In this document: positions 35,722 to 43,951 of the stretch, one piece after another
How the letters are laid out: each line of letters starts with the position of its first letter
How positions within the stretch are numbered: the first letter of the stretch is position 1
Assembly (NCBI GenBank): GCA_017456895.1
Contig: JAFTIN010000023.1
Coordinates: 1-53,262 of the forward strand
DNA length: 53,262 nucleotides
DNA from: Clostridia bacterium
Lineage (GTDB): Bacteria; Bacillota; Clostridia; Oscillospirales; CAG-272
Direction of reading: 5' to 3'
Notes under the pieces: generated by a model
Seen by the model: the letters and a program-made list of their open reading frames with translations, nothing else
Database searches by the model: none
Told to the model about the DNA's origin: nothing
Position numbers and translations under genes: made by a program

Positions 35722-36918
35722 TTATTCAGCAACGTAGCAAATCTTGATACCCTGCTGTGAAACGTTCATCTCCATAGCCTCGTTGAGCTTGTCGAGAGGA
35801 TAGGAGTGAGTGATGAGCTCCTTGATCGGGATCTTCATCTCTCTTGCCTGACGGAGGAATGCCATAGTTGTGGGATAATCGTCCGCGCTGTAGTCCCAGG
35901 ATCCCACGATGGAGATCTCCTTGTTACACATAGCGAAGTGAGGGTTGACGGTGTACTCTCCGTTGTTTACGAAGAAGCCCATCTCACACATTCCGCCTCC
36001 GCGGCGAATATATTCGTAGATGTCCTTTGCCGCCATGGGGGCGCCTGTACACTGGAAGGCGAAGTCTACGCCTACACCGTTTGCAACGCCCTTGACGATA
36101 GCGACTCTCTCCTCAAGAGAGGCGATCTCCTTGAAGCTGATGACGGTCTTTGCGCCGAGCTTCTTTGCCATCTCGAGTCTCTTGGGAGTGCCGTCGATAG
36201 CCACGATGTGATTTACACCTGCCGCGCGGAGCACGGAGATCATAACGAGACCTACGGGGCCAAGTCCCTGAACAAGTACCTTGGAATTAAAGTTGATAAG
36301 ACCTGTGGTGTTTGCTCTCTTAAGGGCGTGTACACATACGCACGCAAGCTCAAGGAGCATTCTCTCCTGGAGGTCGAGGTCGTTCACTACAAAGTAGGTC
36401 GAGCCCTTGCCTCTGATGAGGAGGTGGGTTGCGAACCAACCGGTAAGAGGCTGGGAATCGCTGTGAGGAATAAGTCCGAAGACGCCCTGCTTGTCACAAA
36501 GGTTGGTGTTAGCGGGGTGATTACGGCAGACGTGACACTCACCGCAGCTGATAACGGAGGTGACGATCTTGTCGCCTACCTTGATCGGCTTGCCGGCGGT
36601 ATCGGTCTTGACGTTCTTGCCTAGAGCGATGATCTCGCCCGTTCCCTCGTGACCGAGAGTTACCGGAATAAGTCCGAAGGGATCGCCCTTCCACTCGTGA
36701 ACGTCGGTACCGCAAACACCGCAGCCCTCAACCTTGACAAGAATGTCGTCGTCCTGAAGGGCGGGAATGGGGAATTCCTTTACCTCAATTTTCTTTTGGG
36801 CGGTGAGCATAGCGACCTTTGCGGTCTTGGGGATACCTGCGCCCTGAGGGGAGGTGTTCATATTCTCGCCGAGTATCCTTCTTACTATAGCTTCCACCTG
36901 AGAAGAAGTAATGTTCAT
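35722..36918 (-). CDS. Zinc-dependent alcohol dehydrogenase with encapsulation peptide
   Basis: 398 residues, medium-chain dehydrogenase. Residues 2-19 (NITSSQVEAIVRRILGEN) form an encapsulation helix, followed by a linker. Catalytic zinc: GCGVCGTDVHEWKGD and GHEGTGE; structural zinc: CGECHVCRNHPANTNLC; cofactor site: VQGLGPVGLV. It probably reduces propanal to 1-propanol (or lactaldehyde to propanediol), recycling NADH inside the shell. Different from the iron-type PduQ used in many Pdu compartments. Confidence 0.92.
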   Translation of the reverse strand: MNITSSQVEAIVRRILGENMNTSPQGAGIPKTAKVAMLTAQKKIEVKEFPIPALQDDDILVKVEGCGVCGTDVHEWKGDPFGLIPVTLGHEGTGEIIALGKNVKTDTAGKPIKVGDKIVTSVISCGECHVCRNHPANTNLCDKQGVFGLIPHSDSQPLTGWFATHLLIRGKGSTYFVVNDLDLQERMLLELACVCVHALKRANTTGLINFNSKVLVQGLGPVGLVMISVLRAAGVNHIVAIDGTPKRLEMAKKLGAKTVISFKEIASLEERVAIVKGVANGVGVDFAFQCTGAPMAAKDIYEYIRRGGGMCEMGFFVNNGEYTVNPHFAMCNKEISIVGSWDYSADDYPTTMAFLRQAREMKIPIKELITHSYPLDKLNEAMEMNVSQQGIKICYVAE

Positions 36919-36991
36919 TTTATTTACCTTTCCCGACAGCTATATTATATAAATAGATATTTATGTAACTTATAGTTGTCGTTTTTTTCTT

Positions 36992-38452
36992 TTATATAAT
37001 TCTGAAGCTCTCCGAGAGAACACATCTGCGATATCTGGTAAAGCTTCTCGCGCTGGTGATACCTTCTCCTGTGGGACCCGCGATGGTGAAGGTGGTGTGT
37101 CCCTCTCCTCCAAAGCCTATGCCCGCGTAGGAGGGCGCGTTCTTTACGAATATCGTGGTCTCGACCGCTCTGGCAAATCTGGTCAGGTGGTCAATGTTCT
37201 TCGAGTGCATGTGCGCGGTATGACGGTTGCCGTGCTCTGCCTTTACGGCAAGGTCGATAGCCTCGTCAATATTCTTTACTCTGACGATGGGGAGAATGGG
37301 CATCATCAATTCGTGCTGAACGAATGGGTGCTCAAACTCGGTCTCACAGATGATACAGCGTATCTCGTCGCCAACGTTTATGCCAACCTTTGCAAGAAGG
37401 ACCTTGGCGTCTCTGCCTACACATTCACGGCTGACGGTCTTGGATACGACTCCGGTCTTGGGGTTTTTCTTATCCTCAAGGACGATAGTGGCGAGTCTGT
37501 CCGCCGTTGCCCTATCGATCTTGTAGGCTCCGGCCGCGATCATGGAGTCGATGAGCTCGTCTGCTATGTTAGTGAAGGCGAAGACCTCCTTCTCCGCTAT
37601 GCAAGGCAGGTTGTTATCGAAGGAGCAGCCGTCGATGATGTCCTTTCCCGCCTTTCTGATATCCGCGGTGTCGTCGACGATAACGGGGGGATTACCCGCT
37701 CCGGCGCCGATAGCCTTCTTTCCCGAGGAAAGCACGCTTTTTACAACTCCGGGGCCACCCGTGCAGACTAAAAGTCTGATCGAGGGGTGCTTATACATAA
37801 TATTTGCGGTGTCGAGAGTGGGCTTGACCACCGATGCCACGAGCACCTTTGGACCGCCCGCCTGTGCTGAGGCGCGGTTGACAAGATCTATAGCGTAGTT
37901 GGATGTCGCGATAGCTCCGGGATGGGGGTTGAATACCACTCCGTTACCCGCCGCGATCATTCCGATACTGTTACAGATGACGGTCTCGGAGGGGTTGGTG
38001 GAGGGCGTTATGCTTCCCACTACTCCGAAGGGAGCCATCTCGGTGAGCGTAAGACCGTAGTCACCGGTCTTGGCCTGCGACACTATATCCGCCGTTCCGG
38101 GAGTCTTATCTGCTACAAGATTGTGCTTTGCGATCTTGTGCGCTACCCTGCCCATCTTGGTTTCGGCAACGCCGATCTCGGCCATAATGGGCGCCTCTTT
38201 TCTTGTGAGATCGCGGATCACGGCGATAACCTTCTCGCGCTCCTCAAGAGACATAGCCCTGATAGCCTTGTAGCCCTGGTTTGCCGCCTCGATAGCGTCG
38301 TTCATATCCGAATAGACGCCTATAAACTTTCTTCCGGCATAGCCGGTAGCGTCCCAGCTCTTCGCAGAAGTCGACACGGGTGCGGACTTAAGATTCTCAA
38401 GCACTGAGGCAACGACCTTTTCTATGTCGGCCTCTGTCCAATTAAAAGCCAT
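36992..38452 (-). CDS. CoA-acylating aldehyde dehydrogenase (PduP/EutE family)
   Basis: 486 residues. N-terminal encapsulation helix (residues 5-22, WTEADIEKVVASVLENLK), then an ALDH fold with the catalytic Cys284 in FDNNLPCIAEKEV and the late GEGITSARSFTRYRRCVL typical of PduP/EutE. It oxidises propanal to propionyl-CoA with NAD+ and CoA in the lumen. NADH and CoA are recycled by the alcohol dehydrogenase and PduL encoded downstream. Confidence 0.94.
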   Translation of the reverse strand: MAFNWTEADIEKVVASVLENLKSAPVSTSAKSWDATGYAGRKFIGVYSDMNDAIEAANQGYKAIRAMSLEEREKVIAVIRDLTRKEAPIMAEIGVAETKMGRVAHKIAKHNLVADKTPGTADIVSQAKTGDYGLTLTEMAPFGVVGSITPSTNPSETVICNSIGMIAAGNGVVFNPHPGAIATSNYAIDLVNRASAQAGGPKVLVASVVKPTLDTANIMYKHPSIRLLVCTGGPGVVKSVLSSGKKAIGAGAGNPPVIVDDTADIRKAGKDIIDGCSFDNNLPCIAEKEVFAFTNIADELIDSMIAAGAYKIDRATADRLATIVLEDKKNPKTGVVSKTVSRECVGRDAKVLLAKVGINVGDEIRCIICETEFEHPFVQHELMMPILPIVRVKNIDEAIDLAVKAEHGNRHTAHMHSKNIDHLTRFARAVETTIFVKNAPSYAGIGFGGEGHTTFTIAGPTGEGITSARSFTRYRRCVLSESFRII

Positions 38453-38503
38453 TTTACTTTTCTCCTTTCTTAAGAATTACTTAAGAATTAACCCAAGGGA
38501 AAA

Positions 38504-39247
38504 TTATTTACCGAGAGCCTCGAGAACCTTGCGGGTTATGGTAGCGACAAGCTCCTCGTTTGCATTAGCGGGCTCCTCGTCATACTCAATGCCGGGGTGA
38601 CGGCCGGGAAGGTTCATCTTCTTACGAAGCTCCATGAGCTTAACGAGCTGATCGTTGGGGATCTCGTGAACCGCGCCGAGCTCCATAGCGTACTTACAGA
38701 TCTTTGCGTTGAACTCAACCTCCTCCATTACGAAGCGAGCCTTGTTGAGGTTGCAGCCTACGGTAAGAGCGCCGTGGTTCTTGAGAAGGAATGCGTCGTG
38801 GTTCTGAATATAGGGCAGAAGCGAGTCGGGAATCTCCATGGTGGAGGGGGTACCGTACTCACAGGTAGGAACGCTACCGATGGTGAGGACTGCCTCGGGG
38901 AGAATGTACTGGTCAAGGTCTACACCCGCGATAGTGAACGCGGTTGCAACAGGGGGGTGAGCGTGAACTACAGCGTTTACGTCAGGTCTCTCCTGGTACA
39001 CTCTCATATGCATCTTGATCTCCGAGGAGGGGTTGAGCTTACCCTCGAGCTTCTTTCCGTTCTTGTCGACCTTGATGATCATATCGGGGGTAAGGTCTCT
39101 CTTGGAAACTCCGGTGGGAGTGCAGTAGAACTCGTTATCAGAGACCTTGACGGAAATGTTACCGTCGTTTGCAGCTACGAAGCCGAGCTCGTACATAATG
39201 TGACCGACCTCGCAGATCTCTTTCTTAATCTCGTATACAGATTTCAT
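38504..39247 (-). CDS. Class II (FucA-like) aldolase with C-terminal encapsulation peptide
   Basis: 247 residues from the ATG at 39247 with a GGAAA ribosome site; a longer in-frame start is unsupported. Zinc site: His95 and His97 (VHAHPP), His158 (KNHGA), with Glu76 in PSSEIKMH as catalytic acid. It should cleave fuculose-1-phosphate or rhamnulose-1-phosphate to DHAP and lactaldehyde. After a Pro/Asn-rich linker, residues 231-246 (EELVATITRKVLEALG) match the encapsulation helices of the other enzymes, so the aldolase is probably a cargo. It marks the locus as the aldolase-containing GRM5 type. Confidence 0.92.
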   Translation of the reverse strand: MKSVYEIKKEICEVGHIMYELGFVAANDGNISVKVSDNEFYCTPTGVSKRDLTPDMIIKVDKNGKKLEGKLNPSSEIKMHMRVYQERPDVNAVVHAHPPVATAFTIAGVDLDQYILPEAVLTIGSVPTCEYGTPSTMEIPDSLLPYIQNHDAFLLKNHGALTVGCNLNKARFVMEEVEFNAKICKYAMELGAVHEIPNDQLVKLMELRKKMNLPGRHPGIEYDEEPANANEELVATITRKVLEALGK

Positions 39248-39296
39248 TTTTCTTTTCCTTTCGGTATATACAAATAATATGTTATTAACTAATTTA

Positions 39297-40487
39297 TTAC
39301 TTGGACGCAAGAGCGAGAGTGTCAAGAGCGATCATATATTCCTCGTTGGTGGGGATAACGAAGGTTCTGACCTTTGCGCCGGGAGCGGTAAGCTCAACGG
39401 TCTCGCCGCGAGGACAGCTCATATTGAGCTCCTCGTCGATCTTAACGCCGAGGTAAGACATATTGCGGCATACGTTCTGGCGGAGGACTCTGTCGTTCTC
39501 GCCGATACCCGCGGTGAATACGAGCGCGTCCACGCCGTCCATCTCCGCAACGTAGGAGCCGATGATCTTCTTGATGTTGTGGGTGAGGATCTCGAGCGCA
39601 AGAGCGGCTCTCTTGTTGCCGCCCTCGGCAGCGGAGGAGATATCTCTGCAGTCGCTGGAAACGCCGGAAACGCCGAGAAGACCGGACTTGGAGTTAAGGA
39701 GCTTTTCAACCTCCTCTGCGCTGAGGCCTTCCTTCTTCATAATATAGGGAACGACCGTAGGATCGATAGCGCCGCATCTGGTACCCATGGGAACGCCGTC
39801 ATTGGGAGTGAAGCCCATGGAGGTGTCGATAGCCTTGCCGTTTACGGAAGCGGTGATAGACGAGCCGTTACCGAGGTGGCAGGTGATTATCTTTGCATTC
39901 TTGTCGCCGATCAGCTTTCCTGCCTCTGCGCAAACAAATCTGTGAGAGGTACCATGGAAGCCGTAGCGGCGAACCTTATACTTTTCATAAAGCTCGTAAG
40001 GGATGGGGTATACGAACGCCTTCTCCTCCATCGAGGAGTAGTAAGAGGTGTCGAATACACCTACGTGTACAACATCGGGCATAACTGCCTTGCAGCCCTT
40101 GAAGCCGCTGATTGCGGGCGGGCCGTGTAGGGGGTTGATCTCAACGATGCTCTCAAGATACTTGAGCTTCTCGTCATCGAGGATAGAGGACTCACGGATC
40201 TCGCCGCCGTGCGCGAATCTGTGGCCTACCGCGCCGATCTCGTCAGCGCTCTTTACAACACCCAGCTCGGGATCAGTGAGGAGAGAGAGAACAAGCTCGA
40301 TCGCCGCCTTGTGGTCCTTAAGCTCGGTTTCCTTGGAGTAATCCTCCTTGCCGGGGCGCTTGTGAGTGATCTTACCGTCAATGCCGATTCTCTCGCAAAG
40401 GCCCTTTGCAAGCACTTCCCCGCTCTCCATATCAAAAAGCTGATACTTAAGAGAAGAAGAACCTGCGTTTACAACCAAAATTTTCAT
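39297..40487 (-). CDS. ackA: Acetate/propionate kinase
   Basis: 396 residues. MKILVVNAGSSSLKYQLFD opens the protein and GHRFAHGG, FDTSYYSSM and GFHGTSHRFV follow, all standard AckA. It makes ATP from propionyl-phosphate (or acetyl-phosphate) produced by PduL. First gene after the regulator, 49 nt from the aldolase gene. No encapsulation helix, so it likely acts in the cytosol. Confidence 0.95.
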   Translation of the reverse strand: MKILVVNAGSSSLKYQLFDMESGEVLAKGLCERIGIDGKITHKRPGKEDYSKETELKDHKAAIELVLSLLTDPELGVVKSADEIGAVGHRFAHGGEIRESSILDDEKLKYLESIVEINPLHGPPAISGFKGCKAVMPDVVHVGVFDTSYYSSMEEKAFVYPIPYELYEKYKVRRYGFHGTSHRFVCAEAGKLIGDKNAKIITCHLGNGSSITASVNGKAIDTSMGFTPNDGVPMGTRCGAIDPTVVPYIMKKEGLSAEEVEKLLNSKSGLLGVSGVSSDCRDISSAAEGGNKRAALALEILTHNIKKIIGSYVAEMDGVDALVFTAGIGENDRVLRQNVCRNMSYLGVKIDEELNMSCPRGETVELTAPGAKVRTFVIPTNEEYMIALDTLALASK

Positions 40488-40543
40488 TTAGTTTCTCCTT
40501 TTTGTATATATAAATTATTTTTGTTTTCGCTGATGGTTATTTG

Positions 40544-40982
40544 GGTTGAGTTGTGAGAGCGCTATCGCACTCGTTATAATTTCACTGCGTGAAAGCTATG
40601 ATTTTGCTATGCAAAAACTATGAGTTTCGCTACACGCTCAACGTTATGATATGATTGCCCATCAAACCTTAAACTTGGCGCCGGCCAATCATAACTACCC
40701 GAAGGGTATTTTAACTCATAACTTGCCCCACGGGGCAATCATAACTGCGAAGCGTCAATCTTAGGTTGAGTTGTGAGAGCGCTATCGCACTCGTTATAAT
40801 TTCACTGCGTGAAAGCTATGATTTTGCTATGCAAAAACTATGAGTTTCGCTACACGCTCAACGTTAAGTTATGATCGCTCAAATCAACTTTAACTTGCCA
40901 ACAGGCAATCATAACTTGGCGAAGCCAATCATCACTCATAACTTGCCCCACGGGGCAATCATAACTGCGAAGCGTCAATCTT
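40544..40982. repeat. 220-bp tandem duplication of a palindrome array upstream of ackA
   Basis: A 103-bp block (40544-40646) recurs at 40764-40866, and a 49-bp block (40714-40762) recurs at 40934-40982, both offset by 220 bp. The array consists of small palindromes (TGCCCC/GGGGCA, ACCC/GGGT, TTCAC/GTGAA, TTTGC/GCAAA, GCG/CGC) joined by CTATGATT-like linkers in the left half and AATCATAACT linkers in the right half. It fills the gap between the RpiR gene and ackA. Confidence 0.85.
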
Positions 40983-41814
40983 CGATTCGCTTCGCTTTCA
41001 GCTCGGCCTCCTCCTTCACCACCGCTTGAGCCCGGTCAGCGTTCTCGTACACGAGCTTGTAGCATAGGGCGTCAATAACGATGAGTCTGGCTATGTGGGA
41101 ATTTAAGCCGAGGGTTGAGTGCCTCGTCTCCTCGGTGTCGGTGAGGAGAACTATCTCGGAGTGCCTTGCTATGGGTGAGCGCTCGCGCGAGGTGATGGCT
41201 ATCGTGCGGGCTCCGCGCGACCTCGCGATCTTCATAGACTCGACTATGTCCTTGGAAGCTCCCGACTGTGAAATACCTATCACGGTGTCACCCGGACGGA
41301 GCTGAGAGACGGCTATCGCCTGCATATGGGTGTCGGCGTACGCCACCGAGTTGCAGCCCGCTCTGAGCAGCTTGTTGCTCGCGTCCTCCGCGACCTGGGC
41401 CGAGGCGCCAAGTCCGATGAGAACCACCCTGCCCGACTCGGCGATCGCATTCACCGCAGCCGACATAGCCTCGGGCGAGAGCGTCTTCTTCGTCCTCTCG
41501 AGCGACATGTACGCGTCGTTACACACCTTCTCAAAGATGCTGAAGCAGTCGTCCTCCGGAGTAATGGTCGGAGCTATAACCTTCTTGTCGTGCTCTCTTG
41601 CCAGAGCTATCTTCAGATCCTGGTATCCCGAGCAGCCGAGTCTCTTGGAGAATCGGACTATCGTTGCCTCACTGCTCTCACACATGGAGGCAAGATCTGT
41701 TATGGAATACGGAAGGATCTCTCCCGAGTGGGAGAATAACCAGTCAGCGACTCGCTTCTCGGATTTGCCCATGTCGTTGTACAAGAGCTGCGCCTGAAGT
41801 AAAGTCCTGTTCAA
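40975..41814 (-). CDS. RpiR/MurR-family regulator (HTH plus SIS domain)
   Basis: 279 residues. Residues 1-77 form the HTH_6 domain (SITDLASMCESSEATIVRFSKRLGCSGYQDLK). Residues 120-250 form a SIS sugar-phosphate-binding domain (GRVVLIGLGASAQVAEDASNKL, GDTVIGISQSGASKDIVESM). Such regulators sense phosphosugars. It lies upstream of and parallel to the microcompartment operon, whose aldolase substrate is a phosphosugar, so it is the probable pathway regulator. Its promoter region has a cluster of 15-bp palindromes. Confidence 0.93.
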   Translation of the reverse strand: MNRTLLQAQLLYNDMGKSEKRVADWLFSHSGEILPYSITDLASMCESSEATIVRFSKRLGCSGYQDLKIALAREHDKKVIAPTITPEDDCFSIFEKVCNDAYMSLERTKKTLSPEAMSAAVNAIAESGRVVLIGLGASAQVAEDASNKLLRAGCNSVAYADTHMQAIAVSQLRPGDTVIGISQSGASKDIVESMKIARSRGARTIAITSRERSPIARHSEIVLLTDTEETRHSTLGLNSHIARLIVIDALCYKLVYENADRAQAVVKEEAELKAKRIED

Positions 41815-41848
41815 TATCCTGCCTCCTTTCGTGATTTTTTGCAGTTTT

Positions 41849-42125
41849 TGAAAATAATTTTCATTTTTTCGTATGTTTTGTGAGGTTTATATGAAAATAA
41901 TGAAAATTATCTCCAAAATTTATGAAAATTACTTTCACAATTCCGATTTTAGCACATAAATCGCCCCTTGTCAATACGTTTTTTGAATATTTTTTATGCA
42001 AAAACACACGTTTAAATATTTTAAATATTTTATGCAAATTTCATAAATTCACCCGATTTTTGAAAATAATTTTCATTTTTTCGCACTTTTTGAATTTTTT
42101 TGTGAAAATTTGAAAATTTCTTTCA
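41849..42125. promoter_or_regulatory. Four RpiR-operator-like palindromes
   Basis: TGAAAATAATTTTCA occurs at 41849-41863 and 42061-42075 (perfect arms around a central A). TGAAAATTACTTTCA occurs at 41923-41937 and TGAAAATTTCTTTCA at 42111-42125. The first and third are embedded in a 26-bp direct repeat. The region is divergent between rpiR (minus) and the SipW gene (plus), very A/T-rich, and otherwise empty. Sites and consensus are seen directly; binding by RpiR is inferred. Confidence 0.65.
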
Positions 42126-42202
42126 TTTACAATTTATTCATAAATAAAAAACCGAAATCCTTGCCCTGCCGCCCGCGTTTTCAAAACTTAATAAAATACA
42201 TC

Positions 42203-42231
42203 TTGTAAAGCTTGGTAAGTTATGCTATAAT
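42203..42231 (+). promoter_or_regulatory. Promoter of the SipW-type peptidase gene
   Basis: TTGTAA (42203-42208) and TATAAT (42226-42231), spacer 17 bp, with an extended -10 TG at 42223-42224. About 30 bp before the ATG and AAGGGAG ribosome site. Confidence 0.75.
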
Positions 42232-42261
42232 AGTAACAATAAAATAAGAAGGGAGATCCCA

Positions 42262-43008
42262 ATGCCAAAATGGGCTAAAAAAGCGCTTGACGTCACGTCG
42301 ACCGTCGCGCTGATCCTATTCATCGCTTTCGTTATCCTGCTCGTCGGAGTCAGAGTGTTCGGCATTGAGCCGCACATAGTGCTCTCGGGCTCAATGGAGC
42401 CCGAGATACTGACAGGCTCTATAGTCTACGTCGACAGGCTCACGCCCGAGGAGGCCGGAAATCTTAAGCCGGGCGACACCGTTACCTTCCAGGTAGATCA
42501 AAGGGGAACAAAGGTCACCCATAAAATATATAACGTGGTCGGCAGGATCCCGATCTATGAAGTCGACGACAAGGGCAACCAAAAGCTCGACGAAAACGGC
42601 GCTCCCATCATCAAGGAGTACGCCAAGGACGAGATGGGCCACGAGATCGTGATGTACACCACGTACGGTATCAATAACGTGCGTGACGGTAATATAGAAA
42701 ATGCCCTCGACGGTGATCCGGAGATAGGCAACCTTGCCTCATCTAACGTTATAGGCAAGGCAAAGTTCTCTATTCCATTCCTCGGCTACATCGCCCACTT
42801 TGTGCAAAATCCGCCCGGTAAATACATCGTGATCATCGGCTGCGTAATGCTGATATTTATGACCTTCTTTGCAGGCGGACCTGCGGACGAGCCAAAAAAC
42901 GAAAGCAGCGAAAACGCTCAAGACACCTCCGACAAGCCGGATGAGCGGGATACAGACAGCAGTGCCGCGAACCTGTCTCACGAGCCGGACGAGCCTGCGG
43001 ACAAGTAG
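42262..43008 (+). CDS. sipW: Signal peptidase I, SipW type
   Basis: 248 residues. One membrane helix (residues 11-31), then SGSMEPEI with catalytic Ser44 and VTHKIYNVV with His87 in the Ser-His arrangement of archaeal/ER-type peptidases, a second helix (about 196-212) and a charged acidic tail (Glu/Asp/Ser/Pro-rich). SipW enzymes cleave TasA/camelysin-type precursors; two such precursors are encoded at 51.3-52.7 kb. An inserted loop (about residues 95-150) is longer than in Bacillus SipW. Confidence 0.92.
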   Translation: MPKWAKKALDVTSTVALILFIAFVILLVGVRVFGIEPHIVLSGSMEPEILTGSIVYVDRLTPEEAGNLKPGDTVTFQVDQRGTKVTHKIYNVVGRIPIYEVDDKGNQKLDENGAPIIKEYAKDEMGHEIVMYTTYGINNVRDGNIENALDGDPEIGNLASSNVIGKAKFSIPFLGYIAHFVQNPPGKYIVIIGCVMLIFMTFFAGGPADEPKNESSENAQDTSDKPDERDTDSSAANLSHEPDEPADK

Positions 43009-43195
43009 CAGCGCCGCAGTCAAATCCGTTAAAGAGCGCTTATTTGACAACAATAATTGTCAAAAACAATGCTTGTCGCACCCCGGCAAGGGTGATGCTA
43101 TTAGCGAGGATTTTTACCTTGACAAAAGCGCGAGCATCACACCCGATCGGTCAGACACAAATATAGACTAAACCAAAGCCCTTATAACAAGCTAA

Positions 43196-43238
43196 GAGAG
43201 GACAAATCGGTAAGTAGCCGAGATGTCCTCTCTTTTCT
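43196..43238 (+). terminator. Terminator after the SipW gene region
   Basis: AGAGAGGACA pairs with TGTCCTCTCT around an inner helix ATCGG/CCGAG, followed by TTTTCTTT. The 328-bp stretch 43009-43336 otherwise holds only A/T-rich leader and the next promoter. Confidence 0.8.
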
Positions 43239-43298
43239 TTACCGTTTTGCAAAAAATTCTCTTTTTGTGACTTTGTTACATACAAAGTGGAAAAAGTA

Positions 43299-43307
43299 TG
43301 ATATAAT
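43299..43307 (+). promoter_or_regulatory. Extended -10 promoter of the FTR-thioredoxin pair
   Basis: TG-A-TATAAT at 43299-43307; no well-spaced -35 is clear (TTGTTA at 43273 is 23 bp away). It precedes AAAGGAGG and the ATG at 43337. Confidence 0.55.
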
Positions 43308-43336
43308 GGACTCACAAAACAAAAGGAGGCAGTAAT

Positions 43337-43543
43337 ATGAAACCGAGAATCACGCTTAACGAAGACAAGGAGATCGTAGCAACCGTAAAGCAGGGGCTCA
43401 AGGAGCGCGGCGGCTACTGTCCGTGCCGCTTCGAGAAGACCGAGGAAAATAAGTGTATCTGCAAGGAGTTCAGAGAGCAGATCGCCGATCCCGAGTTTGA
43501 GGGCTACTGCCACTGTATGTTATATTACAAGCATAAATCATAA
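43337..43543 (+). CDS. Ferredoxin-thioredoxin reductase catalytic chain-like protein
   Basis: 68 residues with three CxC motifs: Cys28-Pro-Cys30, Cys40-Ile-Cys42, Cys58-His-Cys60. This is the FTR catalytic-chain pattern (active-site disulfide next to a [4Fe-4S] cluster), although the spacings (9 and 15) differ from the plant/cyanobacterial ones (16 and 8). It should take electrons from ferredoxin and reduce the thioredoxin encoded 28 nt downstream, replacing NADPH-thioredoxin reductase in an anaerobe. Strong AGGAGG ribosome site. Confidence 0.85.
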   Translation: MKPRITLNEDKEIVATVKQGLKERGGYCPCRFEKTEENKCICKEFREQIADPEFEGYCHCMLYYKHKS

Positions 43544-43571
43544 TAAGTAATAAAGAGAAAGGAAAATTGAT

Positions 43572-43883
43572 ATGTCAGTACTTCATATTGGAAAAGCAGA
43601 ATTTGATGAAATGGTAATAAAGAGCGATAAGCCCGTCCTCGTGGACTTTTACGCAACCTGGTGCGGCCCTTGTAAAATGGTAGCGCCTATCCTCGAGGAG
43701 ATAGCAGACGAGCACCCCGAGTACGTTATCGCCAAGGTCAACGTCGACGAGGAGCCCGAGCTCGCGCGCGAGTTCAAGATCATGTCCATCCCTGCCCTCT
43801 TCGTCCTCCGCGACGGCGAGGTAACAAATAAGGCAGTCGGCTACCGCAATAAGGAAGCTCTCCTCGAACTTATCGAGGGCTAA
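43572..43883 (+). CDS. trxA: Thioredoxin
   Basis: 103 residues, standard. Active site WCGPC at residues 30-34 and cis-Pro in SIPALFV. Co-transcribed with the FTR-like chain, so ferredoxin is its likely electron source. A terminator follows at once. Confidence 0.95.
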   Translation: MSVLHIGKAEFDEMVIKSDKPVLVDFYATWCGPCKMVAPILEEIADEHPEYVIAKVNVDEEPELAREFKIMSIPALFVLRDGEVTNKAVGYRNKEALLELIEG

Positions 43884-43920
43884 TACCCTACACTCAAACA
43901 GCAAATATATCCGGCAAGCC

Positions 43921-43949
43921 AAAAAGCTCCCTCGCGGGAGCTTTTTTCT
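43921..43949 (+). terminator. trxA terminator
   Basis: AAAAAGCTCCC TCG GGGAGC-type hairpin followed by T6. A near-identical hairpin recurs at 44587-44616 inside the inverted-repeat cassette. Confidence 0.85.
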
Positions 43950-43951
43950 TT

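Noticed and set aside
42869..43171. 100-codon frame at the end of the SipW gene
   Set aside because: It is an out-of-frame overlap with the SipW tail and lacks a ribosome site or protein features.
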